The notes under the pieces were generated by a model that did no database searches, was not told where the DNA came from, and saw only the letters and a program-made list of their open reading frames with translations. The position numbers and the translations under genes are program-made. DNA of 63,793 nt from positions 1 to 63,793 of the forward strand of contig NZ_CADCWD010000056.1 in assembly GCF_902806315.1 (NCBI RefSeq), in the 5' to 3' direction. This document shows positions 24,602-35,027 of the stretch, piece by piece. Source of the DNA: an uncultured Sphingosinicella sp. GTDB lineage: Bacteria; Pseudomonadota; Alphaproteobacteria; Sphingomonadales; Sphingomonadaceae. Numbering within the stretch: the first letter of the stretch is position 1; each line of letters begins with the position of its first letter.

Positions 24602-25921
24602 CTGGCCCACTTCGCCCTCATCGCGCCGCCGTTGCCGGGGCATTTCAATCCCCTGCTGGTGCTGGCCGAGGAGCTGGTGGCGCGGGGGCATCGCGCGACC
24701 TTCATCGGGCAGCCCGATGCACGGCAGCTTGTCCCGGGAGAGGGGATCAGGTTCGCGGCTGTCGGCGAAGCCTCGCACCCGCCCGGCTCGCTGGAAGCGC
24801 GTATCCAGAGGATGGCGCGGCTGAACGGGGTGTTCGGAATGCGCGGGATGATTCGCGACGTGGCGGGCCTCACCGACATGCTTTGCAGGGAGGCTCCGGA
24901 TGCGCTGCGAAGGATCGGAGCGGACGCGGTTGTCGCCGACCAGATGGAGCCGGCGGGCGGGCTGGTCGCCGAGCATTTGCGGCTGCCCTTCGTCACCACC
25001 GCGACCGGATTGCCGATCAATCGCGAGCCGGGCGTGCCGCCGCCCTACGTGCCGTGGGACTATCAGGCAGGCGAGCGCGGCGACAAGCGCAACATCGGCG
25101 GCTACCGGGTATCGGACTGGCTGATGCGGGGGGTCGGCGACGTCATCGAGCACCATTCCCGCCGCTTCGGGCTGACGCCCAGGCGGCGCACGGAGGATTG
25201 CTTCTCGCCTTTCGCCGAGCTCGCGCAGGCGGCGCTTCGGATTGATTTTCCGCGGACCGAGCTGCCGGGAAGCTTCCACTATCTGGGACCCTTCAGGCCG
25301 GACCGCGAAGCCGAGTGGAGCCCGCCGCCGGGGGACGACCGGCCGATCGCCTTTTGCTCGCTGGGCACCTTGCAGGGATCGCGTGCGGGCATCTTCCGCA
25401 AGGTGGCCGAAGCGTCCGACAGGCTCGGGCTGAGGCTCGTGATCGCGCATGGCGGGCGGCTCCCGGCGGCCGAGATCGCGCGGCTTCCCGGCGATCCTTT
25501 GGTCTATGACTTCGTGCCGCAGCGGGCGGTGCTCGCCAGGGCCGCGGTCGCTGTTACCCATGCCGGCTTCAACACCGTGCTCGATGCGCTTTCCTTCGGC
25601 GTGCCGCTGGTCGCGATCCCGCTTGCCTTCGAGCAGCCCGCCACCGCCGCGCGCCTGCGCTATGCCGCAGTGGCCGAGATCGTGAGCAAGCGCGCCAGCG
25701 CCCGCGGGCTCGCCGACGCTATGGAAAAGCTGCTCGAGGACGGCACCTATCGCGAGCGGGCGGGTGCGGTGCGGGCGGAGATCGAGATGGCGGGCGGCGT
25801 CACCGAAGCGGCGGACCTCGCCGAGGCGTGCCTCAGCGGGTTCGTGCGGAGGGAAGCTTCCACCACGGCAGATGCGGGTGCCGGTGGTGCTCGTGATGAT
25901 AACCGAAATGGTAGCAGCTGA
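24602..25921 (+). CDS. crtX: Carotenoid-type glycosyltransferase (CrtX-like), probable CTG start
   Basis: GT1-family GT-B enzyme, 439 residues from CTG 24602; proteins next to crtW usually glucosylate hydroxylated carotenoids. The donor-binding C-terminal block is HAGFNTVLDALSFGVPLVAIPLAFEQP. The first strand reads LAHFALIAPPLPGHFNPLL; its only in-frame ordinary start, TTG 24632, would begin after the strand, and an in-frame stop lies at 24527, so CTG is the best fit. The last 89 bp overlap crtW antisense, and the tail (REASTTADAGAGGARD) is low complexity. UDP-sugar use is inferred. Confidence 0.85.
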   Translation: MAHFALIAPPLPGHFNPLLVLAEELVARGHRATFIGQPDARQLVPGEGIRFAAVGEASHPPGSLEARIQRMARLNGVFGMRGMIRDVAGLTDMLCREAPDALRRIGADAVVADQMEPAGGLVAEHLRLPFVTTATGLPINREPGVPPPYVPWDYQAGERGDKRNIGGYRVSDWLMRGVGDVIEHHSRRFGLTPRRRTEDCFSPFAELAQAALRIDFPRTELPGSFHYLGPFRPDREAEWSPPPGDDRPIAFCSLGTLQGSRAGIFRKVAEASDRLGLRLVIAHGGRLPAAEIARLPGDPLVYDFVPQRAVLARAAVAVTHAGFNTVLDALSFGVPLVAIPLAFEQPATAARLRYAAVAEIVSKRASARGLADAMEKLLEDGTYRERAGAVRAEIEMAGGVTEAADLAEACLSGFVRREASTTADAGAGGARDDNRNGSS

Positions 25922-26567
25922 GCAGCGAGGCAATGTAGCCATATTCGTTGCTGCGCGCGCGGTGGCGGTCGGCGAAATCGAACTCGTCGCGCCGGTGGGG
26001 CAGGTAGGTGCCGAAATAGAAGAGCTGCAGCGATGAGAGGATCGCCGGCACGCCCCAGAAGAGCAGGGCGCTCACCGGCGAGGCGCCGAGAATAAGGACG
26101 TAGCTCCACAGCAGCACTGCCAGGACCCCGAACTCGCGCCAGCCGAAATATTCGCGGAAGAAAGCGAGATACCAGGGCCAGAAACGGTTGGAGTGCGAGT
26201 AGTCCGGGTCGCCGTCGGTTCCCGCATGCTTGTGATGGTCGTGATGCTTGGGGAGCAGCCGATCGAACGAGAAGCCGGCATAGAGAGCGAGCATGACCCG
26301 CCCGACGTTGCGGTTCAGGCCCGGGCGGCCGGGCGCCAGCGAGCCGTGCATGCAATCATGCGCGACGATGAACATGCCGACGTTGAGCCAGGTGATCGCC
26401 AGCACGAGCAGCGGAGCCACGGCCAGTCCCGCCCCGTTCAGCGGATGGAAGAAGACGCTGTAGATGTGCAGCGCCAGCCACGTTCCCGCGATGGCGGAGG
26501 CGAGCGCCAGCCCGACCGCGGCCTGGCGGCCGGTCGCGCGAGCGGGAGCTGCGACCCTGGCTGTCAT
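25833..26567 (-). CDS. crtW: Beta-carotene ketolase CrtW
   Basis: 244-residue membrane di-iron oxygenase that adds 4-keto groups to beta-carotene or zeaxanthin, giving canthaxanthin or astaxanthin. Histidine clusters are HDCMHGSLAPG, PKHHDHHKHAGTDGDPDY and YHHEHHRHPHLPWW, and SSLQLFYFGTYLPHR is a CrtW hallmark that separates it from ordinary desaturases. ATG overlaps the DUF2141 gene stop (ATGA). Its 3' end overlaps the crtX-like gene on the other strand. No crtZ, crtB, crtI or crtY is in the window. Confidence 0.94.
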   Translation of the reverse strand: MTARVAAPARATGRQAAVGLALASAIAGTWLALHIYSVFFHPLNGAGLAVAPLLVLAITWLNVGMFIVAHDCMHGSLAPGRPGLNRNVGRVMLALYAGFSFDRLLPKHHDHHKHAGTDGDPDYSHSNRFWPWYLAFFREYFGWREFGVLAVLLWSYVLILGASPVSALLFWGVPAILSSLQLFYFGTYLPHRRDEFDFADRHRARSNEYGYIASLLSCYHFGYHHEHHRHPHLPWWKLPSARTR

Positions 26568-26977
26568 TTCACCCGGATCGAGTGGGCGGCATTGCCGCCG
26601 CCGAAGCGGAACGCCGCCTTGCCCCAGGTGGGCGGGCCGAACATGCCGCGGCTGTTATTGGAAAAGCCGTACGGCTCCATCGGCATGCCGACGAGGTTGA
26701 AGTTCATCTTCCCGTCGAGGTTGAGGTCCTGGAATACCATCGCGCCATATTGGCCGGCGCCGAGGCCCTCGACCTGGATCTGCGTGGTCCCGGCGGAGAC
26801 GCGGCGCTTGATCTCGCGCACCGCGCCCGTCTTCGCGTTCCATTTTCCTTCCGCGTCGAACAGCAGGATCATGAGCTCGCCCTTGGGCTTCAGCCCCTCG
26901 ACCTTCAGGTTCAAGGTCGCCGCCTCGACGGGGGCGGCCATAGCCAGGCTGGCGAGGATCAAAATGCCTGATTTCAT
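26564..26977 (-). CDS. Secreted DUF2141 protein
   Basis: 137 residues with signal peptide MKSGILILASLAMAAPVEAA and a small beta-sandwich domain. The blocks LNLKVEGLKPKGELMILLFD, YGAMVFQDLNLDGKMNFNLVGMPMEPYGFSNNSRGMFGPPTWGKAAF define DUF2141. Proteins of this family often sit beside carotenoid genes, and here the stop overlaps crtW (ATGA), which implies a shared transcript, but no biochemical role is known to me. The upstream gap holds an iron-box-like palindrome. Confidence 0.9.
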   Translation of the reverse strand: MKSGILILASLAMAAPVEAATLNLKVEGLKPKGELMILLFDAEGKWNAKTGAVREIKRRVSAGTTQIQVEGLGAGQYGAMVFQDLNLDGKMNFNLVGMPMEPYGFSNNSRGMFGPPTWGKAAFRFGGGNAAHSIRVK

Positions 26978-27070
26978 TGCCGTTCCTTCGCAAACGCATA
27001 CACAGCGCCTGCTTTGTTAGCCCTGAACGCACCGCGCGGCCAGACGCTTCGGTCGGCACTGGATTCTTGG

Positions 27071-27093
27071 GCGAGTTATTGATAATCACTCGC
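27071..27093. promoter_or_regulatory. Candidate Fur/iron-responsive box between DUF2141 and feoA
   Basis: An imperfect 23-bp palindrome, arms GCGAGT and ACTCGC around TATTGATAATC. The centre contains TGATAATCA, the core of the classic Fur box. It lies about 28 bp before the feoA start and about 94 bp before the divergent DUF2141-crtW start, so it could serve either. Fur or Irr as the protein is inference. Confidence 0.5.
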
Positions 27094-27121
27094 ATCTAGC
27101 CACCGATCGGACTCGATAAAT

Positions 27122-27379
27122 TTGCGCCTGGACGAGCTTCCCTACCGAACACCCGCCACGGTCAGCGCAATCGATTGGACAATCTTGTCCGAGACGGATG
27201 GCAAGCGGCTGCGCAATCTCGGCTTCGATGAAGGCGTGGACATCGAAGCGCTGCACGGCGCGCCGTTCGGCAAGGACCCGCTGGCGATCCGTGTCGGGCG
27301 GATGATGGTCGCGATGCGGCGGGCGCAGGCGCGTGCGGTGTCGGTCCAGGTCGAAGCGATGGACCTCGCCGCCGAATGA
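27122..27379 (+). CDS. feoA: Ferrous iron transport protein FeoA
   Basis: 85-residue SH3-like protein that acts with FeoB in Fe2+ uptake. It begins at TTG 27122 with MRLDELPYRTPATVSAI and has LRNLGFDEGVDIEALHGAPFGKDPLAIRVGRMMVAMRRAQA, typical of FeoA. The start lacks a strong ribosome site. The stop overlaps the feoB start (ATGA). No feoC is seen. Confidence 0.93.
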   Translation: MRLDELPYRTPATVSAIDWTILSETDGKRLRNLGFDEGVDIEALHGAPFGKDPLAIRVGRMMVAMRRAQARAVSVQVEAMDLAAE

Positions 27380-29223
27380 CGGCCATTCCGCTGATCGCGG
27401 TCGTCGGCAATCCCAATGCCGGCAAGAGCGCGCTGTTCAACATGCTGACCGGCGCGCGGCAGAAGGTCGGCAATTATCCGGGCGTCACGGTCGAGCGTAA
27501 GTCGGGCCGTCTCTCGCTTCCAGATGGCCGCCCCGCGGAGCTGGTCGATCTTCCCGGCGCCTACAGCCTCGATCCCTCCAGTCCCGACGAGGAAGTCACG
27601 CGCGACGTCGTCATCGGGCGCCAGCATGGCGAGCGGCTGCCCGACGCCCTGCTGATCGTGCTGGACGCGACCAACCTCGACAACCACCTCCGCTTCGCGC
27701 TGCAACTGATCGCGCTCGGGCTCCCCACGGTGGTCGCGCTCAACATGGTCGACCTCGCCAAGCGCGACGGGCTCACCATCAACTTGGCGCGCCTGTCGGA
27801 AGAGCTCGGCGTGCCGGTGATCGAAACCGTGGCCGTGCGCCGTCGCGGCCTCGACGAGGTCAAGGAAGCGCTGAGCTTCGCTGTCACTGCCGAGCGCCGC
27901 GCCAAGGTTCCCGATCAGGATTTCACGTCGGTGCAGCGCCGCGCCCGCGCCATCGCCAAGGCGTCCGTGCTGGGCGGAACCGCCGGCCGCCGTTCGAGCG
28001 CGGTGATCGACGCGGTGGCGCTCCACCCGGTCGCCGGTCCGCTTATCTTCCTCGGCCTCATGTTCCTGATGTTCCAGGCGGTCTTCGCTTGGTCCGAGGC
28101 CCCGATCGGCTGGATCGAGGGCGGCATCACGGCCGTGCAGGGGCTCGTGACCGCGACGCTGCCCGAAGGCTTCCTGCGCTCGCTGCTCGTCGACGGCGTG
28201 CTCGGCGGCGTGGGCGCCGTGATCGTGTTCCTGCCGCAGATCCTGATCCTGTTCCTCTTCATCCTGCTATTGGAAGCGACCGGTTACATGGTCCGGGCCG
28301 CCTTCCTGATGGACCGGCTGATGGCCCGCGTCGGCCTTTCCGGGCACGCCTTCATCCCCTTGCTGTCCTCCTTCGCCTGCGCGGTGCCTGGGATCATGGC
28401 GACGCGCAGCATCGAGGATCCCAAGCACCGCATCACCACCATCCTGATCGCGCCGCTGATGACCTGCTCGGCGCGGTTGCCCGTTTATGCGGTGATCATC
28501 GGCGCCTTCATCCCGGCGAAGACGGTCGGCGGCGGGGTGGGGCTGCAGGGGCTGGTGATGTTCGGCCTGTATCTCGTCGGCATCGCGGGCGCGCTCATTG
28601 CGGCGCTGGTTTTGCGCCAGACGGTCGCGCGCGGAGTGCAGCGCGGCTTCATGCTGGAAATGCCCAAATATCAGCTGCCGTCCTTTCGCGACATCGCGCT
28701 CGGGCTGTGGCAGCGCGCCGCCATCTTCCTGAAGCGCGCGGGCACCATCATCCTGGTCTCGACGGTGATCCTCTGGGCGCTGCTCTCCTATCCGCAGCCG
28801 GAGGAAGGTTCGGGGCAAACCGTGCTCGACACCTCCATAGCCGGGCGCATCGCAGACGGGCTCGAAACATTGGTCGCGCCGATCGGCTTCAACAAGGAGA
28901 TCGCGCTCGCCCTCGTGCCCGCAATGGCCGCGCGCGAGGTCGCCGTCTCCGCGCTCGCCACGGCCTATTCGATCGAGTCTGAGGATGAAGCGGCGACCGA
29001 GCAGTCGCTGGTCGAGAAGCTGCGCGGCCGCTGGTCGTTGCCGACCGCTCTGGCCTTCCTCGCCTGGTTCGTCTTCGCACCGCAATGCTTATCCACAGTT
29101 GCGGTGACCAGGCGCGAAACCAACGGGTGGAAGTGGCCCGCCTTCATGCTAGCCTACCTCTTCACCCTGGCCTATCTGGCTGCGGGAGCGACATATTGGG
29201 CGGCGATCGCCCTCGGCTTATGA
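27376..29223 (+). CDS. feoB: Ferrous iron transporter FeoB
   Basis: 615-residue inner-membrane Fe2+ transporter. N-terminal G domain: GNPNAGKS (residues 11-18), DLPGAYSL and NMVD; then a GDI-like helical part and two Gate motifs (SFACAVPGIMATRSIEDPKHR and PAMAAREVAVSALATAYS) within about eight helices. It is shorter than E. coli FeoB (773) but in the normal range for short forms. Operon feoAB with the iron-box-like site upstream. Ends 9 bp before ssb. Confidence 0.97.
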   Translation: MTAIPLIAVVGNPNAGKSALFNMLTGARQKVGNYPGVTVERKSGRLSLPDGRPAELVDLPGAYSLDPSSPDEEVTRDVVIGRQHGERLPDALLIVLDATNLDNHLRFALQLIALGLPTVVALNMVDLAKRDGLTINLARLSEELGVPVIETVAVRRRGLDEVKEALSFAVTAERRAKVPDQDFTSVQRRARAIAKASVLGGTAGRRSSAVIDAVALHPVAGPLIFLGLMFLMFQAVFAWSEAPIGWIEGGITAVQGLVTATLPEGFLRSLLVDGVLGGVGAVIVFLPQILILFLFILLLEATGYMVRAAFLMDRLMARVGLSGHAFIPLLSSFACAVPGIMATRSIEDPKHRITTILIAPLMTCSARLPVYAVIIGAFIPAKTVGGGVGLQGLVMFGLYLVGIAGALIAALVLRQTVARGVQRGFMLEMPKYQLPSFRDIALGLWQRAAIFLKRAGTIILVSTVILWALLSYPQPEEGSGQTVLDTSIAGRIADGLETLVAPIGFNKEIALALVPAMAAREVAVSALATAYSIESEDEAATEQSLVEKLRGRWSLPTALAFLAWFVFAPQCLSTVAVTRRETNGWKWPAFMLAYLFTLAYLAAGATYWAAIALGL

Positions 29224-29232
29224 GGATTTGAG

Positions 29233-29772
29233 ATGGCGGGCGTGAACAAGGTCATTCTGGTCGGCAACCTGGGCGACGATCCCGAGTCGCGCTCGCTCGG
29301 CAATGGCGGCGAGGTGGTGAACCTTCGCCTTGCGACGTCGGAGAGCTGGAAGGACCGCGACGGCAACAAGCAGGAGCGGACCGAATGGCACCGCGTCGTG
29401 ATCTTCAACGAAAATTTGGGCAAGGTCGCGAAGAGCTACCTGCGCAAGGGTTCGAAAGTCTATATCGAAGGCCAGATCCAGACCCGCAAATGGACGGACA
29501 ATAGCGGCCAAGACAAATATTCGACCGAGATCGTGCTGCAGCGCTTCCGGGGCGAGCTCGTCCTGCTCGACGCCAAGGGCGGCGGCGGTGGCGGCGGGAG
29601 CTTCGGGGGCGGCGGCGCCGATTATGGCGACAGCTTCGGCGGCGGCGGTGGTGGCGGGGGTTCCGATTTCGGCGGCCGCGGCTCAGGCGGCGGCAACTTC
29701 GGCGGCGGCAATCGCCAGCAGCGCCCGGCGCCCGCGTTCGACAGCGACCTGGACGACGACGTTCCGTTCTGA
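29233..29772 (+). CDS. ssb: Single-stranded DNA-binding protein
   Basis: 179 residues: OB-fold domain ([72 protein letters not shown]) to about residue 110, then a linker made almost only of Gly with Ser, Phe and Asp, and the acidic tip DLDDDVPF that binds replication and repair partners. The Gly-rich linker is unusually long, with several runs of five or more Gly. It is followed directly by a palindromic repeat. Confidence 0.97.
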   Translation: MAGVNKVILVGNLGDDPESRSLGNGGEVVNLRLATSESWKDRDGNKQERTEWHRVVIFNENLGKVAKSYLRKGSKVYIEGQIQTRKWTDNSGQDKYSTEIVLQRFRGELVLLDAKGGGGGGGSFGGGGADYGDSFGGGGGGGGSDFGGRGSGGGNFGGGNRQQRPAPAFDSDLDDDVPF

Positions 29773-29774
29773 AA

Positions 29775-29910
29775 GATCCTCCCCCGCTTCTACAGGGGAG
29801 GGGACCGCGGGAAACGCGGTGGAGGGGCGGCGCGTAGCGCCGACTGACTCAGCATTGCCCCTCCACCGCACTTCGTGCGGTCCCCCTCCCGCGGAAATCC
29901 GGGGGAGGAG
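29775..29910. repeat. Compound palindromic repeat between ssb and yceD
   Basis: Arms AGATCCTCCCCCGC and GGATTT...GGGGGAGGA-like ends, with inner hairpins ACCGCGGGAAACGCGGT and CCGCACTTCGTGCGG and GGAGGGGC facing GCCCCTCC. Same family as the copy in sufS. It fills the gap between two convergent genes and may act as a bidirectional terminator. Confidence 0.8.
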
Positions 29911-30450
29911 TTATTTGCCGAGCTTGTCCTTCAGCGCCGCGAGTCCAGCAAAAGGGCTCGACTCGCGGGCCGCTTGCTCCTCGGTTTTCACGCCGGCTTC
30001 CTTCAGGGCATCTTCGGCCTCGGGCGCGCGCGGGAAGGGCTCCAGCGAAAGCCACAGCGTCTCGGCGACCGCTTCGCCCACATCGACCGCGGAGCCCGAA
30101 TAGAAGACCACGTCGAGTTCGCCTTCGCTGAGCTCGATTTCTTCCTCCGCGCCTCCGCTTTCCGGCTGCGGCCGGAACTCGATTTCGAAATCCTCTTCCA
30201 CTTGCGACGGAACGGGCACCCCGCTGGCGACGCAGCTCTGCGTGACTTCGGCGCTCAAGGTCCCGCGCGCGCGGACGGTGTCGCCGGCGCGGGTGAGCTC
30301 GGCTTCGGCGCTGAGGCGATCGATCGCGACCAGCTCGAAGCGCTTGGCCAATGCCGCCCGCTCCTCCAGGTTGGCGCCGAAGGAGAGCATGCGCGGGGCG
30401 CTGCCGAGCGTGTCGACGCGCGCGGTGCGGCTGAACTCGGGCTCGGTCAT
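29911..30450 (-). CDS. YceD/DUF177-family protein
   Basis: 179 residues. Family marks are the block VTQSCVASGVPVPSQVEEDFEIEF with one conserved Cys (in other members two Cys occur) and ELDVVFYSGSAVDVGEAVAETLWLSLEPFPRAPEAE. In E. coli YceD is needed for 23S rRNA accumulation; usually the gene sits before rpmF, which is not the case here. The ATG overlaps the CBP3 gene stop (ATGA). Confidence 0.88.
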   Translation of the reverse strand: MTEPEFSRTARVDTLGSAPRMLSFGANLEERAALAKRFELVAIDRLSAEAELTRAGDTVRARGTLSAEVTQSCVASGVPVPSQVEEDFEIEFRPQPESGGAEEEIELSEGELDVVFYSGSAVDVGEAVAETLWLSLEPFPRAPEAEDALKEAGVKTEEQAARESSPFAGLAALKDKLGK

Positions 30451-30974
30451 AGCGCTGGGAGTTCCCCTTGCAGCAAAGCCGGCGCGGGAGCGGCCGCGAG
30501 CGCTGCGTGGAAGCGGAGCAGGCGCTCGGTCACGAACCTCAGCGCCGCATCGGAAGGCGGCGCTTCGTGGAAGACGTTGCGCTTCACCGAGGCGGTCATC
30601 GCGCCCTCAGAGTTCACTGCCTCGCGGAACGCGCCAAGGCGGCCGCCGAGCGCCCCCATAAGCTTGCCCATATGTTTGCCGACCACCAGGTCGCCGATGC
30701 CGAGCTGGCGAAGCGAGCCGTCCATGTCGTCGATGAAAAGCTCCGTGAGCAAAGTCGAGGAGACCTGCGTCCGGCGATCCTCTTCGCGCTCGAGGCGCAG
30801 CAGCACCAGCGCCATCACCGCCGCCAGGATATCGAACCGACCGTCCACCGTATCCGGCACCTCCCCTCCGCGATACCAGGCCGGGTCGCGGCCGGTGGCG
30901 ACGACCCGCTGGTAGAGAGGGAGCATCCGCTCCCGGCCGGACTTGCCGCCGAGGATGCGCGCGAGAAAGGACAA
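30447..30974 (-). CDS. Ubiquinol-cytochrome c chaperone family protein (CBP3-like)
   Basis: 175 residues, matching the CBP3/UQCC1 domain: LYQRVVATGRDPAWYRGGEVPDTVDGRFDILAAVMALVLLRL, LLTELFIDDMDGSLRQLGIGDLVVGKHMGKLMGALGGRL. In mitochondria CBP3 assists synthesis and assembly of cytochrome b of the bc1 complex; a similar role in the bacterium is inference. It is followed by yceD with an ATGA overlap, the usual pairing in alphaproteobacteria. Confidence 0.9.
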   Translation of the reverse strand: MSFLARILGGKSGRERMLPLYQRVVATGRDPAWYRGGEVPDTVDGRFDILAAVMALVLLRLEREEDRRTQVSSTLLTELFIDDMDGSLRQLGIGDLVVGKHMGKLMGALGGRLGAFREAVNSEGAMTASVKRNVFHEAPPSDAALRFVTERLLRFHAALAAAPAPALLQGELPAL

Positions 30975-31113
30975 GGGTTCAACTCCACGTGCTTGGGGGC
31001 GGCACCCTTGCGCGCAGGGGCCTCATTGTCATAATGGTTTCTCCGAGGGGCGCCCGCAAGCCGGGCCTGGCGCGGATGTGTCGCGCCGGCCCATTTCAGG
31101 AGAGTTTTCAATC

Positions 31114-31593
31114 ATGACCCGCTTTGGACACGGCGCCGTATCGGCGATCCTGCTGGGCGCCACCCTTGTTGCGACTTCGGCCTGCACCAAGGTGCGCGAC
31201 CGCCAGGGCTATCTGATGGACCAGACGCTGGTGGCGTCGGTGCAGCCCGGCGTCGACAATCGCGACTCGGTGGCCGCGACGCTGGGGCGCCCGAGCTTCG
31301 TCGGCCAGTTCGACCAGCGCGACTGGTATTACGTCTCGCGCGAGACCCGCGGCTACGGCTTCAACAAGCCGAGCCCGTCCGAGCAAACGGTGCTGCATGT
31401 CCGCTTCGACGAAGCCGGCAACGTCGCCGCCGTCCAGCGCTCGGGGCTGGAGCAGGTCGCCTCGATCGATCCTTCCACGGACAAGACGCCGACGCTCGGC
31501 CGCGACCGCGGCTTCTTCGAGGAGCTGTTCGGCAATATCGGCCAGGTCGGCCAGGTCGGCACCGCCGGCCGCACCACCGACAACCCGCAATAA
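31114..31593 (+). CDS. bamE: Outer membrane protein assembly factor BamE (SmpA/OmlA)
   Basis: 159 residues with lipoprotein signal (LVATSAC) and the SmpA fold: VQPGVDNRDSVAATLGRPSFVGQFDQRDWYYVSRETRGYGF and TVLHVRFDEAGNVAAV. BamE helps the BAM complex insert outer-membrane barrels. Start ATG 31114 has an AGGAGA upstream. The C-terminal tail beyond residue 110 is longer than in E. coli and low complexity. It is transcribed divergently from the CBP3-yceD pair and convergently with maeB. Confidence 0.92.
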   Translation: MTRFGHGAVSAILLGATLVATSACTKVRDRQGYLMDQTLVASVQPGVDNRDSVAATLGRPSFVGQFDQRDWYYVSRETRGYGFNKPSPSEQTVLHVRFDEAGNVAAVQRSGLEQVASIDPSTDKTPTLGRDRGFFEELFGNIGQVGQVGTAGRTTDNPQ

Positions 31594-31597
31594 GCGC

Positions 31598-31632
31598 TGA
31601 AAACGGACGTGCCGGGGACACGTCCGTTTTCA
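31598..31632. terminator. Bidirectional intrinsic terminator between bamE and maeB
   Basis: A 14-bp perfect stem (TGAAAACGGACGTG with CACGTCCGTTTTCA) around a CCGGGGA loop, with A- and T-runs at the base so that either strand ends in a T-rich stretch. It sits 4 bp past the bamE stop and 14 bp past the maeB stop. Confidence 0.9.
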
Positions 31633-31646
31633 AGCTCGGATGCCGC

Positions 31647-33914
<2,268 letters not shown>

Positions 33915-34043
33915 CCCAATCCCTCTGCGGCCCGCTTGCGCAAAAGCATGCGCGTCCTGCGCCTAGCAAACGAGACGCGGGCCGTAAGGGTTCGATCGTT
34001 GTTTTGAAAGGCGTCGCCGCCGGCGCACCGGCGGCGACGCCTT

Positions 34044-34850
34044 TCAGGCCAATGCGAGCGAGTTGCGGCGGCTGCGCAGCGTTCCGCCAACGAGGCCGAA
34101 CCCGGCCAGCATCATCGCCCAGGTCGCCGGCTCCGGAACGGCGGCGGTGGGGGCGACGAAGGGGACTCTGTTGAGCTCTGCGATCTCCTCGGCGCTGAGC
34201 ACGCCGTTGTAGATACGCAAAGCCGCGATGCTGCCGGACGACCATTCGCCCTTGCCGCCGCCGACATTGTTGTCCGCGAAAAAGGTGAGGAGACCCGGGC
34301 CGTTGGTGAGGTTCATCACCGGCGTGGTCGAACTGAAGCTCGATCCGCCATCTACAAAGGCGCTCGCCTTGCCGCCACCAACCGTCAGGACGACGTTGCG
34401 GTAGCTGCCGCTGAGGAAGTTCACGTTGCTGCCGGAGCTGGGGAAGACGGACAGGTTGTTGCCGTTGTCAACATAGAAGCCGTTGTCGCTGGTGCGCCCG
34501 GAGACGTCCAGGATGCGCCGCCAGCTGCTGTTGCGCTCGTTGAACTTGAAGGTGAGCGCGACGGAATAATCGTTGGAAACCAAAAGGCCGTTGGTGTTGA
34601 AGGACAGCCCGCTCTGTTCGGAAGGCGAGGAGGAGCCGAGGAAATTGAAGACCGTCCGCTGTTCGCCGAACACCGTGTCGGTGCCGAAGCCGCTCTTGCC
34701 CTTCGGGTCGATGAGCGTCAGCGCCTGTCCACCTGGCACTGCGGACGCGAGGCTGTTGTTGAAGCCGTAGCTGCCGACCAAGGTCGCGGCGGAAGCGGGC
34801 AGCACAGGGATGAGCGCGGCGAGCGCCGCCGCGGCAAGAAGTCTGATCAC
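34044..34850 (-). CDS. LamG-like exported protein with PEPxxWA-CTERM anchor
   Basis: 268 residues from GTG 34850 (GGGG upstream; signal peptide IRLLAAAALAALIPVLPASAA). The central domain, with YGFNNSLASAVPGG, SVALTFKFNERNSSWRRILD and GSIAALRIYNGVLSAEEIAELN, has the concanavalin A-like LamG pattern. The C-terminal sorting signal is AVPEPATWAMMLAGFGLVGGTLRSRR, recognised by exosortase-type systems in sphingomonads. No exosortase is in the window. Likely an extracellular or surface protein; ligand unknown. Confidence 0.88.
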   Translation of the reverse strand: MIRLLAAAALAALIPVLPASAATLVGSYGFNNSLASAVPGGQALTLIDPKGKSGFGTDTVFGEQRTVFNFLGSSSPSEQSGLSFNTNGLLVSNDYSVALTFKFNERNSSWRRILDVSGRTSDNGFYVDNGNNLSVFPSSGSNVNFLSGSYRNVVLTVGGGKASAFVDGGSSFSSTTPVMNLTNGPGLLTFFADNNVGGGKGEWSSGSIAALRIYNGVLSAEEIAELNRVPFVAPTAAVPEPATWAMMLAGFGLVGGTLRSRRNSLALA

Positions 34851-35027
34851 GAAGAACCCCCAAAGACGATTTTGTGCGAACCGCGGAGGACCCGCGTTCG
34901 TAAAGGCGCCGCTAACCACTTGCTCGCGCTGAGTTTTCAAGGTTGCGACGAGAATGGCGGACGGAACGACGAAATTGGCTTAACGCGAGCGGTTCCGCAT
35001 CAGGGCGTTAGGCTTTAACGAAATGGC

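Noticed and set aside
29580-29720. GGCGGCGG tandem pattern as CRISPR or microsatellite
   Set aside because: It encodes the Gly-rich linker of Ssb; no spacer-repeat structure.
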